In this document: piece after piece, positions 1 through 11,906 of the stretch
How positions within the stretch are numbered: the stretch's first letter is position 1
How the letters are laid out: every line of letters starts with the position of its first letter
Source: Lichina pygmaea
Taxonomy: Eukaryota > Ascomycota > Lichinomycetes > Lichinales > Lichinaceae
Length of the DNA stretch: 64,000 nt
Direction of reading: 5' to 3'
NCBI GenBank assembly: GCA_963422465.1
Contig: OY730171.1
Coordinates: 2,976,001 to 3,040,000, forward strand
Notes under the pieces: generated by a model
What the model saw: only the letters and a program-made list of their open reading frames with translations
Database searches by the model: none
Told to the model about the DNA's origin: nothing
Program-made: the position numbers and the translations under genes

Positions 1-221
1 TAGGAGGTGACCGGCGTCGGCGCTACCTGGCCGCGGTAGGGTCCGTAGCTGGACACGGGAACGGCCGCTCCATACACGGAGCGAGAGGTCGAGGTCGCCG
101 ACGATCGCGGTGTGTGCTGCGAATGCGACGGTATAGCGGGCCCGACCGGGAAGGTCCCGGGGGTCGGCAGCAGACTCACCGTGGTCGTCTGCTGCGGGAA
201 GGATTGGACGAGGGCAGCCAT
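1..221 (-). CDS. N-terminal part of a Ser/Thr/Pro/Gln-rich hypothetical protein (leaves the window)
   Basis: The minus strand has an ATG at 221-219 in a good fungal context (CCAACATGG). From there the frame stays open to the window edge, about 73 codons. The start reads MAALVQSFPQQTTTV, followed by low-complexity sequence rich in Ser, Thr, Pro, Gln and Tyr, including YGPYRGQ. This composition is typical of disordered N-termini of Pezizomycotina regulatory or RNA-associated proteins. I recognise no domain and give no function. Upstream on the minus strand lies more than 1 kb of CT-rich DNA, as in many long fungal 5' leaders, which supports this start and direction. A possible GT donor (GTGAGT) lies near codon 15, so an early intron cannot be excluded. 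Confidence that a gene begins here is moderate; the product is unknown. Confidence 0.55.
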   Translation of the reverse strand, partial: MAALVQSFPQQTTTVSLLPTPGTFPVGPAIPSHSQHTPRSSATSTSRSVYGAAVPVSSYGPYRGQVAPTPVTS

Positions 222-927
222 GTTGGTGGTCGGACAAGCGCTCGGGGCAGATAGCTTCGGCCGAGACCAAGATGACCTTCAACCAAAGGCTTGGAGGAGT
301 AGGAGACGCTATCAGATGCGCATTCGTTATCTCTCTCGCTCTATTCTCCTTCCTATTCTCCCGTCGTCTCTCGGTCACTCCCGGTCTCGAAGAATTCGAA
401 GGAGCGTAGGTGCAACCGGTCAGGTCTAGATTCGGTAGCAGGGCAAATGTCAGCAGCTGCCGGTGGCGCGGTAGGGTCATCACCGTCATGGTCGTGGTGC
501 CTCTCGATGCTCCCGCCAAAGAGACCCCTGCCGCAACCTGCCGTCGAGCGGGCCACACGAGATCCTCCTGCGAATGAGGTGCGGCCAAGGTCATGACGAC
601 GGACAGGCAGGACAGGCATCAAGGTGGCCTCAGACTCGATGACGAGGCCAGCCGAGCGAGCGAACATACCATCTTGCGGCGCGTCCCCTCGAGCCCAACA
701 GCGCCGATATGGATTGGAGGGGACAGTGGGCAGGCTAGTCCGGCATGGATTCCGAGGCGGGGAAGCAAGAGACGAAAAGAGCTCCTACTGACACGGCTTT
801 GATCACCTTGGCGAAATGAGCGTAAGGACAAGAAGATCGAAGCCGGTAGACCGAATGAGTGAACGAGTGGCTGTATGCACGATCAATGAGCGTGGGCGTC
901 TCCCGTCTGAGCGTCTGTCAGGCTGCT

Positions 928-959
<32 letters not shown>

Positions 960-968
960 AGTCGTCGT
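928..968. repeat. (GTC)n microsatellite
   Basis: About 13 GTC units with one interruption. It lies in the presumed 5' flank and is not inside a convincing gene. Confidence 0.9.
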
Positions 969-1583
969 GCAGCAAGATGACGGTGAGGTCGGCTGGCGTT
1001 GTCCAGCACACCGAACAAGGCCGAGCAAAGAAACGCCGCCTGGGGCTGGTCGTCCGAGAGACGAGTCGAGATGGAATGTGCTCGTCGCTGTCCCTTTGTG
1101 GCGTACTGCAACTCGCCCAAGGAGACGAGGACGAGAAATTCCAGTGCCGATGCCGGCCAAACACGATCGAAAGGAAAGAACACGAGAAGACGAGCGAAAA
1201 GAAAGCCTGCAAAGGAAAGGAAAGGAAAGCAGAAACGGCGGATGCAAATCCTCCCACGAGAAAGGCGGCAGCGGCGGCGGTGGCGATGGGAGTCGGTTGA
1301 CGACGTCGTCCGGGGAGGAGGACGAGGACGGCCGTTGAGGGAAAAGAGAGAACCGGAGGAAAAGGAGGCGGAGGCGGAGGCGGAGAGGAGGAAGGACGAG
1401 ATTAGAGGACGACGGCCAAAGAAGGTTGGGCCGAGTGGATGTTTAAAGTTGGAGGACGAAAGAGGAAGAGAAGAGAAGAGAGACAGAGAGAGAGAGAGCT
1501 ACGAGGTGTTGTGGGAAAGGGGAAGGATGATTTTTGAAAGGTGGGGGGTTGACGGGCGAGAGGGTCAATTGTCCTAGCTCGGC

Positions 1584-1608
1584 GCTGCTGCTGCTGCTGC
1601 TGCTGCTG
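1584..1608. repeat. (GCT)n microsatellite
   Basis: About eight GCT units in non-coding DNA. Confidence 0.85.
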
Positions 1609-1871
1609 TCGAGCCATTGGGGAGAGAAGAGGCTTCGCTTAGCGAGCTCTGCGGGATGGGGGGCCAACACGAAGGAATGAGAGGGCGAAAATAAACACGG
1701 ACGAGAAACGTAAAGGAAATAAATAAAATAAAATAGGACTTTTCGTTGGTGCAGATCTCCAAGTCGCCGGGCGACGTTTACAAAACTTCGGACAAGGCGG
1801 AAATGAAGGAATTGCCAAGCAAGGACTTCTGACGACGGTGTCCCTGACTTGGTACGGGACGCACGAAGATA

Positions 1872-2047
1872 CAGTGTCACGACACAAGTCTGCGTACACC
1901 GGTACAACCGATCAGCTGCTATCTTCTCAAGTAATGCGACAGAAACAGAGTTACAGTGGCAGCAGCAAGCGACGATGTATTGATCCTCCGTACTAACCCG
2001 AGGTAGACTATGTATGAAGGTGTACGCAGACTTGTGTCGTGCCACTG
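1872..2047. mobile_element. MITE copy 1 (TA-flanked, Tc1/mariner-pogo type ends)
   Basis: A 176-bp unit has terminal inverted repeats of about 29 bp, both starting CAGTG(T/G)CACGACACAAG; the two ends differ at one base over that length. TA dinucleotides flank it at 1870-1871 and 2048-2049, the target duplication of Tc1/mariner and pogo/Fot1 transposons. It has no coding capacity. A second copy of nearly equal length (178 bp) lies at 54215-54392 and aligns with it in inverted orientation along the whole length, at roughly three-quarters identity by eye. That makes this a real family rather than a chance palindrome. A transposase-bearing relative is not in the window. Confidence 0.85.
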
Positions 2048-2049
2048 TA

Positions 2050-5000
2050 CGTGGATCGCAGCGGGCTTACAAAAGTCCACGGCTCCCTCGATACACCGGT
2101 CGATCGATCAACGGATTAATACTGTATGCAGCGACCAGAACCACGATATAGTACGTATTACCACATGTTACGTACACGACCCGGCAGCCACTTGATATTC
2201 TGCATCATCACCGTTGCTGTTTCCAGCTCGGAGATCTTCAACTCCGTCGCACTTCACGAGCGACAAAGTCTTCGACCGGGCCGTAAGTTACCGACGTTTG
2301 ACTACATGCCGTAACGCCGCTAGGGATAGGGGGAGCAGCGGGCTCGCGATCCAGCCAGACTCGAGCGGGAAAAGACGATTCGAGGGCGGCGTGGGCGGGA
2401 ACTGGCGCGAATTCTTTCGGAGTTCGGTACTTCGTACATCCGCGTCGACCACGTATGTCTAGGTCGATGGAATTGGGATCCCGCACGTAATGTACGTTAC
2501 CTACAGCACGGACGGATGTTCGGTCCTTGAGAATTCAGCAGTTGGACGCCGTTGATCCCCGGATCGGAAAGAAGAGAGCAGCTGATCTTCACCTCTCGAC
2601 ATCAAGTGCCAGTGCAGTCTGGTAGGCAGCATATCCACTACGGAGGCTGCTCGCCCAGATCAAAATTTCTTTTGTATGCGCACGATCGCGCACGTACGAA
2701 GGTGCATAAAGAGCATCTGTTTTGATGAAGTCGCGATACGTATCGCATACAGGGAAAGACGTAGATGAATTTGAGATGTGATTGACCAGATCTCGAAGAC
2801 GGTCATCGACATGGTGGAACCCATTACTTGTCAAGCACGCAGAGATCCGCAAAGATGGTGAGTATTTCTGAGAAAGTCGTGAGAACCGTCGACGAGCATC
2901 GTGCCAAAGGTACCTCGACCCTATGACTAATCAGCCGGCGGCCCGCCCGCTGTACCGTACAGTACGGGCCCAGAGAGGCAACCACGATGGCACCGCGGGG
3001 TGATCGGTCTCGTGACCTTCTGCGGCCGCGCAGAACGCCAGGGCTACCTCGAGGCATCGACGGCATCGTTCGACCTCGCCGGCGACGAGGACTCGGAACA
3101 CTGCACGCTGATGGGCCACCAGGCGATCGTTGCTGGTGAGGACACCCTGATGGAGACTCCAGGGCTCTGAGCAGCTTCCACCTACGCTAGCAACTCGCAA
3201 TGGTGAGACTACGCACTTGCTGCAATCCGCACTTTGGCATGCTGGTACGTACGTACGTACGTACCGTTCAAGTACCGATAGTAGTAGTACCTTTACCAAC
3301 TACTACTACGACTTCATGAGCTCTCGTACCTTACCGTGCTTGCTTGGCCAGTGCTCAAGCACGGAATGAGGGGTCGAGTTTGAAGGGGAGCAAGGCGAAA
3401 TCAGACGCATCCAAGCGAGAGGTTGCATCAGCATCGATGCAGCCATCGTCGTATTCAGGCTGGAGGGAAACGCACGACCATATTCTGACGCATCTTGCAA
3501 CACCGCCGCAGACGCCAGCAATAATATAGCCTCCGTTTATCGTCTCGGATGCATACAGGACGCTATAGACGATGATTGAACCGACCCGAACCAAGAGCTG
3601 GGGACTCTGGGCTGGAAAGTGCGAAATACATCGATCTTGACATCGTCTCGAAGAACGTCTAGAGACTGCTCGTACGGCATCGTGTGAGTGCTCTTCGATT
3701 CGGACGTGGTCGACCGTTCACAAAGGTCCTAAAGGGTTTCCGTGCGATCCGTCGCCTTGCCGTACACGCCCCTGTCAGTTCTTGCAGCTTGGCGTCGAGG
3801 ACGATCCCGGCGCACGATTAGTCGTCGAGCGACGCCGACACGGCCGCCTCTGCGTCCGAGCGGTTAAAGCGTCGAAAAAGACGACCAATCGAAGCCAGGG
3901 CCAGGTCTGCCGTCCCATCTCCTGCGGGGTTCGGCCGGACGGGGGGGGGGGGGGACGAAAGAGAGAAAGACAGCTTGCGTCGAAGGCGCCGAGCCTCCTT
4001 CACTCTTTGGCATCGTGCTGCTTGATACGTACGAGTACGTAGCTCGACTACAGTCGTGCCAAGTCTCGACGATGGTGTGAGTGTGGGCCCAGAGTTCTCC
4101 TATCAGGGCCGCGGCGTCGAGCCCTTATCAGTCTGCAGCCCCCCCGCGCGCACTTGGCGCCCTTGGCGGGGTCCTGCTGTCCGCCTGACCTGACCTTCAC
4201 AGTACGTACGGTACGCTACGGAGCAGCTCCGGCAGGAGGTGGTTTGCGGTTCCTGCTGAATCGCGTCCCTTGGTTGGTGCAGCAGGACCGCTGGAGATCG
4301 TCCAGCCTCCGGGACCAAGAGACTTCCAGTTTCAATTACGCTAGGATGACGACGAAGGTGGGGGCTGACGCCGAGCCAGACGACGGCCGAGGACGGCGTG
4401 GGCCGGTCCCAGGACGCTACTGTACCGTGGCTTGACGAGGCACCACACACGAACCCCCAAGGGACTGACTAAATCGCGCATGATCCGCCCAGCCCGACAA
4501 CTCGGTGTACATGTGCGTGATGTACGGAGGTACGGTACAGTGGCAACCGGCAGGGACGACGTTGTCGGCGACGAGCCAGCTAATCACCGTACAGAAGCTC
4601 TTCGACGGGCACGAGGGGGTGTCCTGTTTGCTCACATTGCTAGCTCAACCGAGATGCGGTCCGATAGAGGATTGGCGCGCCACAACTCGAGATCTCCGCC
4701 TTCGAGTCTGACCAGGAGATACGTACATACTTACGTACTTTGCCTCGTACGGTCTTAAGGCGCGGCAAACGGGGGACCACTCGACTGGAGATGTCTGAAA
4801 CCCGCTTGGGAAGGCCTGGACGACTGCCTCGGCCATGTCTCTCGCAGGACGGTGCGCAGACGAATGTGTCGTCCGGTCACGGGGGACGAGCGCAGCACAT
4901 GGGAATGCTTCATGTCACGTCACGGCATTTCGGAAGGGCCAAAGTCCAGACGCCGGTCGACGGGGCCAATTTCGGCTCGGACGTATCCTGGATCCATTCC

Positions 5001-5904
5001 CCCCACCGCGGAAGAGACGGCTGAGTCGGTCGGTTGTTGTCGTCGGCGGCGCTTCCATTCCCACTAGAGCAACTTCGGTGGAGGTCAAGCGACGGCCCAA
5101 GTCCGATTGGGGGAGAAGGGATCCCGTTCCGCCAGATACCCGACCGTCGATATAATTAATTACGAACGCCATGAAAACGGTACGGTACGTACGTACGAAG
5201 TACCGTGCGCCTCGACCGCCGTCGTACTCGGCCTCCGTCCAGGTTCCGGCCCCGGGCGGCTCTGAAAGCCTCCTTCAATGTCCTCGGCTTATCTAGCGTG
5301 GCAGGGGGGCAACGCGCGTCGGCGAAGGATCTTGACCGGATCGGTTACGTGCAGATTGTGAGATTTCTCCCCGGCGAGTGGACTGACGCGACAGGCCAAG
5401 ACCCAACCTTAAAAGGTCGCACCAAATCCCAAGACGGAAAGGACTGCTCCTGGCCAAACCCCACTCAGGAATGCTGCGAGTACAGTACGTATGCGAGCAT
5501 CCCGAGACGGCGCCGTCGACGGAACACATCACCGCTTTGGCGGGCGAGGGCTTCGAAGCAGCCGTTCAGAGACCGTGCTCCTCGTGCACGACCTTCCTCA
5601 CGAGGAGGCCCGTACACTATCTCATGCCTCTGCGCGGCTTACCCGTCCACCGACAGAGGACATGACTTTCCGGCTTTTACGACGACCCATGTCCGCATCG
5701 CGAACATGGATAGCCATACCTGCGGTGCAGGAAGACGCCACGGGGTCCTCCGAGCCCGAGGATCGGTCAAGGGGATCAAGGACCACGATTCTGTCGCCGT
5801 GCAGCTTATCGGGTGTTTTCCTGCGGCAAGACTCAGGAAGGGTCGCACCGCAGGCTGCGTTTGATTGTGGATATGAGCCACCGACTGCAGTACGTATGTA
5901 CTCT

Positions 5905-5950
<46 letters not shown>

Positions 5951-8194
5951 ACGCCAGGTGTAACCACCATCTGCAGCACCACGCTTGTACGGTCATATGC
6001 TCCCGTTCCAGATCGAGGATACAGATACGTGGCCGAGGTTTGTCACCGGAGCGGGTAACTGTCACTCTGAAAACATGGAACGGTCCTCTCAATGGAATAT
6101 CGATGGTGCTACGGACGTACCGCTATAGCACAAACCGGACATGTCAAATGCGCCATCGGACACGAAGGCCGCAGATGGTCCATCCTTCTCGCTCCGCTGC
6201 ATGTATCGCGCCGTCAAACGGAAGACCTCCTCGACGGACGCGGGGCTCTCATCCCCTGCCCAGTAGGCCGCAGATGCATAGGGGCCAAGCATGCTTCACT
6301 CGTCCAACCTGCTCCGAGCACCTCCCCGCCCCCATGCCAAAGGTGACGGAGATCCGTTTCATCTCATATATCCTACTTTCATGCTGTGCTCTCGACTACG
6401 TGGCAGAGCCGGTCATCTCGTCCGAAGCGTTGGATCGCTCCAGTATCTCAGGACTGGTCCGAAACCTGGATCAACCCAGCTTTGGGAGCTCGGAATGATG
6501 TCGGTGATATCGTCTGATCACCCGACGGTGTTCTTCTACCGAGAACAGTCCATTCGCTGCAGATGTTACACCCCGTACGAGGCACAGCGGTTTTCTTTTC
6601 CAGCATCGACGGGTGTCTTTCTCCGCGACCCTGCAACTTCCCCGACGGTTTCCACTCAGCAGCGGACATGTGAAGGTGCTCTCTGAGCTGGCAGGCGCCA
6701 GAAACCTACAGCCGGCACTGAATTCTCGACATGGTACTTGGAAGCACAAGCAGATACACTCATCCGAATTCTTGTGCGCCACCGTCGTTCGACAGCGGCA
6801 GACCGCTGCGGTCATCCATCCACGCGGAAGTCAATTGTCACGGCAGCCAGGGCTGCTCCGGCCGAGCCTCCGTACCCAAGTTCGGTACCTTACCTAGATG
6901 TCACAGCATTTCTCGAGTCTTCCACGTTCCCCGGATGACCAAGCCAATCTCCTTCCCTTACGGACTCGACACCTTGGTCGCTACAGCACAGAAGCTATAC
7001 CATCAGATGACCTGCTTCACATCCAGAACTACTCCATATTTTTCCCCCAAACCATCGGCCCACTTTCTGTCATGTCACGCAAGAAGAAGCACTAGTGTTT
7101 CCATCTTGTTTTAGTTTCAAGAGCTATGCAGTTCTATTTTTACTTGCTCTAGTGGGTGGGTGGGGGAGCTTTCATAGACATGGAAACGGTTCCGTCTTCT
7201 CATCACTCTTGACTTATATATAGTGACTGGTACACGCATCGATCTTCAATATCTTGACAAGGTCCAGGTGCTGTACAAGTAACGTCATGTCAACACACCA
7301 CATCCTTCAGAGGTCTCCGGAGCAAGCCCAACAGCTACCGGGGAAGCTCTCGGGGCCTGACTGCGTGGTTCCCACGGCAAGGGATCTTCCGCCAGACTGT
7401 CCGGGGCCCTTGAGCGGCTTGGACGTGGCTCCCGAGCGACCGCCTTTATCTCCGTCTGTGGTAGGTCGCGCGGGTCGGTAGTGCCGGTGTTGCAGCAACA
7501 GTTTCTTCCATTCTTTGCAGCCCTGGCAAGCGTTCGATGAGGTTGCAGCACGCCTTGGCCTTGCTGCTACTCTTGGAACAGAGATCGGAATCTACTATAC
7601 CGTGCTATACGGTACGTAAATGTACTACACTGTTCGGCAAGAAGCCAGCCAGGGAAGAGCCAAGTTCGAGATCTGCATCGATCCTGTTTGGTACAATACC
7701 TGAGAACAGTAGATGTACTCGGAGTCGTCTTTGACGCTGGACTAGATAGCTACGGTGGCGGCGACAAACATGTCATCATCACGGAACGCTGTACGCGTAA
7801 TTGCACGGCTTCAACACCCGCTGTTCGATGCCACCATCGACAATCCAGTCGTACCGCTCAGGCCTCTTCCCTGTCACGCCTCTCTTTCAAAAAAAAGCGA
7901 ACTTGCGCGAGTGAAAAGCCGCAACCATGGCGGAAACTGTCCGACACCTTCAGAGCTGTCAAGGCGCAAGATGAAAGAGGTTCTGACGCGAATCTACGAC
8001 AAGAAGATCATCGGATCTACTGGCGATCTACTAGAAGCAAGCTACTCAAGAGACAGTGGCTTGCACGGATCGGAATGCTTTTGAGAAGCAGCGTCGATTG
8101 CTGTCCAGCGTATCCAAGTCCTGTTGTCCACCGCGGTGCTGGCATCAGTCTTTTGTAGGCGACGCCAGATATGTACGGCTCCCTGCCAACGGCC
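2050..8194. other. Gene-poor 6-kb interval
   Basis: No frame shows a recognisable domain or a persuasive exon chain. The interval has frequent GTACGTAC-type palindromes (for example near 3246, 4725 and 5180), a (CTG)n tract, a G-run at about 3941-3953 and a TATATA motif near 7214. Two short coding-like stretches (2931-3170 plus strand, 6089-6292 minus strand) are listed under rejected items. Confidence 0.4.
5908..5950. repeat. (CTG)n microsatellite
   Basis: About 14 perfect CTG units. They give long Leu, Ser or Cys runs in three frames, none of which belongs to a supported gene. Confidence 0.9.
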
Positions 8195-9750
8195 TCACGC
8201 ATCTTCCAGAGGCCCGTTGAAACTTTCCCAATCGTCCAGCAGAGGCCAGACGATCTTCCTGGAAACCTCCATCTGGAAATCCTCGTTGCCGAAGTTCCAC
8301 TCCTCGAAATCGAACGGGCAGTCAAGACATCGTCGCACGACGTTCTCGTATCGGCCCCCATATTCATACTTGATCTCCTTCCGTACTCTTTTCGCAGTGT
8401 TGAAGTTGGTCAGCAACTCGTTGTCCTCCTGATCCTTAAGCTCTCGAAGCTCTTCCAACCTCTTTCCAAAGCTCAACTCTGTCAGAACGAGACCGAAAGC
8501 ACACAAGACCGTGCTACGAATCGCGTGTCCCTGCGACCACATTGAGGGCAGAGTGTCTGCTCCAGCGCAGACGTTATCCATAACACAGACTCTGCGGGAG
8601 AGGTATGGTTGGATGCGGTTACCTCTCGCTGCAATGCCCGCCCTGGGCCAAGCAACAAGGATGTCTCGACTGCAGAAATGTTGGTTTATCCAGGAACCAT
8701 CCAACTGAAGGATGTTGGAAGCAAGAGCCGCAGCAATGAAGAGACGACCGCCATGACTGAGTATTTCACTCTGATGCGTAGCACGGTTTTGTGTTTGAAC
8801 CCGAGCCTGGAACAGTTGTTCCAAAGAGCATGTGGCAAAATCTGGTGAAACGGGGTTGTTTGAAATGAAAAGGTCGTATCGATGAGTTTGAGTGCTGTCG
8901 TCAAGGAGGTAAGTGACACATTTGTGAGGGGTGCCATCTCTGATCGCCTCTATCTCATGTAGAGTTTGGCAGAGGTCAACCACGGGAGCGGAGAGTCGCG
9001 TCTCTGCTAGCGGTGGGTCGCGGACGGAAAGGTCATCGTCATCAGATGCAAACCTCACTGACTTCCGAGGCTTTTTGCACGAGTTTCTCGGCTGTGGAGA
9101 CTTTATGCTTTCAGTATGGATGCTTGGAAGAGCTTCGGGTTTTCATTGTTTCATCAACTAGTAGAGTTATCCTTACCGGTAACACGCTTGGTGTCGACGA
9201 TGGTAATTCCGTTGACGAGATTAGAATCTCCTGCCGCACCCAAGGAGACGTTGGGTGACTGGTTGGGGGGTTCGGATCGGAAGCATTTGAACAGAACAAG
9301 ATGTGAAATCCAAGCCTGGCCTGTGTCTCGCGCGAGTCTGGAAGGTGAGGATCCAATCGAAGATTTGCCACATGGCTCTGCCGACAATGACACTTCCACA
9401 GCTCATCGCCAAGGATGAAGTGGCAGAGTTTTTTGGCTAGCTGGCGAGACTTGTCGATCTCGCTCGTGTGATTCCAGATCTTAGGTTGCTTGCGCGTGAC
9501 CTCGAGGCCATGACTTTGAGGAGTGAGCTGTTCAAGATCTTTGTTGGCCCGTTCGATACCACTGATCCATCTCTCATACTCGTTCTTTAGAAGGAAGAGC
9601 TTGGCCCGCTGAATTGTATCTTTCCAAGTCGACTATTGTCAGAGAGTCAATTAGTCGAAGTACCTCGTACTAGTGCCGGTACATAATACTCGTGATCTAG
9701 AACCGAAATAAGTGGATCATGCCTTCCCGTACTGGTCTTTAGCAACCATC
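8195..9750 (-). pseudogene. DUF7580-family protein, C-terminal two thirds (gene split by element A)
   Basis: This is the downstream part of a minus-strand host gene whose first exon lies at 16291-16657, on the far side of element A. Inferred exons here are the last ~23 bases of exon 1 (9745-9723), exon 2 (9632-9177) and exon 3 (9091-8195, stop TGA). The intron 9176-9092 is GT-AG and in phase. The first intron (about 9722-9633) needs a GC donor to stay in frame. Exon 2 carries a basic helical stretch and a Cys/His motif (KCHCRQSHVANLRL). Exon 3 continues through a KKPRKSVRFA segment to the family's C-terminal pseudokinase-like region, ending WPLLDDWESFNGPLEDA. With the insertion removed, the exon phases agree and predict about 580 residues, the usual length of this fungal family. 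DUF7580 proteins have no settled biochemical role; many sit in variable, immunity-like loci. The present allele cannot encode the full protein. Confidence 0.85.
9746..9750. repeat. Target-site duplication of element A (left)
   Basis: CCATC directly precedes the TGTTACGACC end of the left LTR and is repeated at 16291-16295 after the right LTR. Confidence 0.95.
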
Positions 9751-10350
9751 TGTTACGACCCAGGGGATGGGAGCCACTCATTTATAGGCAATCAGGCCGC
9801 GGGCCAGGCAAGAGGACACCATGGAAGTCAAGTGACCAACCAACAAGGGGTCACGTGACTGTCGAGACACACACGGGAGTCTCGACGCAGCATGCATGAA
9901 GCATCGAGACAATCTCACCAGTCTCGATGCAGGGTGCATGAAGCATCGAGACAATCTCACCAGTCTCGACACAGGATGCATGAAGCATCGAGACAATCTC
10001 ACCAGTCTCGACGCAGGGTGCATAACATGGTGGGACTGTCGAGACAATCTCACCCGTCTCGACGTCGAGACTGTCGAGACAATCTCGATCGTCTCGACAG
10101 GCCAGCACTATATAGTCTGGCGATAGTTCCCTTATGGAACAATCACCTTCAACTCATGTTGTGATCCAGACAACTAGATCTACTTCAATACAATCCTTTG
10201 TACGAAGCCGTTGATCAGGTGTCACCACCACCACGTTCCACCAAACCCCTTCGCGCTCCTTGACACTCCTCTCCTGCGAGAACCAACCCACCTTCCACCT
10301 CTCGCCCTAATCCTATACTCGGATAGGACAGTACGGTACAGACCGCAACA
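9751..10350 (+). repeat. Element A left LTR with U3 minisatellite
   Basis: 600 bp. U3 (about 9880-10090) holds 4-5 tandem copies of a 42-44 bp unit built around GTCTCGA/TCGAGAC half-sites, making many short inverted repeats. A TATATAG box at 10109-10115 follows the array. Confidence 0.95.
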
Positions 10351-10368
10351 CTTTGAAGACCCTCAAGG

Positions 10369-11868
10369 ATGAGTACCTCAGGAGCAACCAACCCCAACTT
10401 CCCAGATGGAAAGATTAGCGTCGCCAAGCTAGACCTGTTCTACGGCGAAAGAAACAAGGTTGACGACTGGCTCATGCAACTCCAAGTCTACTTTCAATTC
10501 CAACCAGAGACGAAGCTGCCTAAGGAAAAGTGGCCCCTCTTTGCAACCACTTACATGAGAGGTAATGCTTATTGATGGATCAAGCCCTACGTCAACAAAC
10601 ATCTCTCAGGAAACGGAGACCACGACGGCACAACAGAATGGATGACGAAATAGACGTGATTCAAGGACAAGATCAAAAGAATCCTTGGACTATCTAACGA
10701 AGACAAAGTGGCTATACGAATAATCCAGCACATCAAACAACGACACTCAGCCGCAGAGTACACCACGCAGTTCAAACAATACTCAGTACTGACTGACTGG
10801 GATGACAACGCCCTGATGGTCACGTACCGACGTGGACTCAAGGAAAACATGAAGGATGAAATCACCTTCGACGGACGAGCGGTCGACACACTGGATGAAC
10901 TCATCGCACAAGCAATCAACATCGATGACAAACTATTCGAGCGAGCGATAGAGAAACGCCACGACAGAGGATACAGCCGCCCCGCATAGCATGTGAGCAA
11001 CCACTACAAGCCACCTAACAAGGCACCACCACATGATCTATATGGCTATGCACCCATGGAACTGGATGCAGTCCACCACAAGGGAAGGTTCACGAAGGGA
11101 AGGAACAACAAAAAGGGGAAAGCACTGAAGTGCTATGCCTGTGGCAAGCTAGGCCACATGGCGAAAGACTGTTGTTCAAAGAACAAGGTGCACCGACAGC
11201 AACTTAATACGCTCGACGGAGACTGGAATGTCATCGAGCCAGAGGACCCACCAGGAGAGGCTCAGCTATCCCTTGAACAATGGGACAACTACGATCAGAC
11301 ATTGGAAGTAGCCCACCAACTGGCAACATCAGGAGGCAAGGACCTACCAGAACTGACAGGTCAGGACAAGAGACAGGAGCCCTTAACTACCTCTGATGGG
11401 GACCGAGACGAACCCGCGTCTATCAAAGAAGAAATACCACGAGGAAGCTATGCTTACAGCATGGACCCACGAAATCTACAGCATGGCGAACTACAGTGGA
11501 GGTTTTGCACGAAGCACTACTGCACCTACCACGAACAATTACGAAGGTACGGAGGACATTCACCCTACCACGCCATCTGCCACAAGCATTGGGTCAATTG
11601 CGAGAAGGATGCGTGTGAGATCCATCTTTGGGACAAACGCCAACACACTGCATTCCCCGGGCACACACATGATTGGCACAAACACCTCATGTTTCTACAG
11701 CAAGGCAACAACCACAACTGCTACGTCAACAATTGGCAGTACTGCCTCAAGCCTGGATGTGACAAGCATCAGCAAGACAAATTCATGAACAGATTTCTCA
11801 GGACTGATGGGAATGGCTGGACCTATTGCCCAGTCAGTGGAAAGACACTTCAATCGGGAAAAGACTGA
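10369..11868 (+). pseudogene. Element A gag region
   Basis: Starts MSTSGATNPNFPDGKI, then Ty3-type capsid sequence (KVDDWLMQLQVYF), then a CCHC zinc knuckle (CYACGKLGHMAKDC, about 11130-11175). Unusually, a long Cys/His-rich segment follows at about 11490-11860, with many HxxxC and CxxH spacings. Element fossil; parts only are described. Confidence 0.85.
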
Positions 11869-11906
11869 ACTCCCTTGTCAAGGGGTGATATCGGGAGCTC
11901 AACAAC

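Larger units (their letters stand above)
222..1869 (-). promoter_or_regulatory. CT-rich 5' flank/leader of the gene at 1-221
   Basis: No coding signal I trust. On the minus strand the stretch about 1300-1530 is strongly pyrimidine-biased (CT runs), typical of fungal promoters and 5' leaders. Two triplet microsatellites lie inside it. The open frames here are by-products of these repeats. Confidence 0.4.

Noticed and set aside
859-1577. Long plus-strand frames rich in Arg, Glu and Val
   Set aside because: They come from triplet repeats and purine-rich leader DNA of the minus-strand gene at 1-221.
2931-3170. Open plus-strand stretch of about 79 codons with gene-like composition (GLVTFCGRAERQGYLEA, then EDSEHCTLMG)
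   Set aside because: No start codon near the 5' edge, no matching upstream exon and no domain; at best a relic of a terminal exon.
6089-6292. Minus-strand 67-residue frame (MLGPYASAAYWAGDESP) that looks coding
   Set aside because: No partner exons or recognisable family; the adjacent frame (MKRISVTFGMGAGRC) is out of phase without clear splice sites.
5491-6498. 335-codon plus-strand frame with a Leu run
   Set aside because: The Leu run is the (CTG)n tract; the rest lacks domain or codon bias.
9892-10108. CRISPR-like array suggested by regularly spaced GTCTCGA repeats
   Set aside because: Eukaryotic context; units are tandem without unique spacers and sit in LTR U3 regions of four LTRs.
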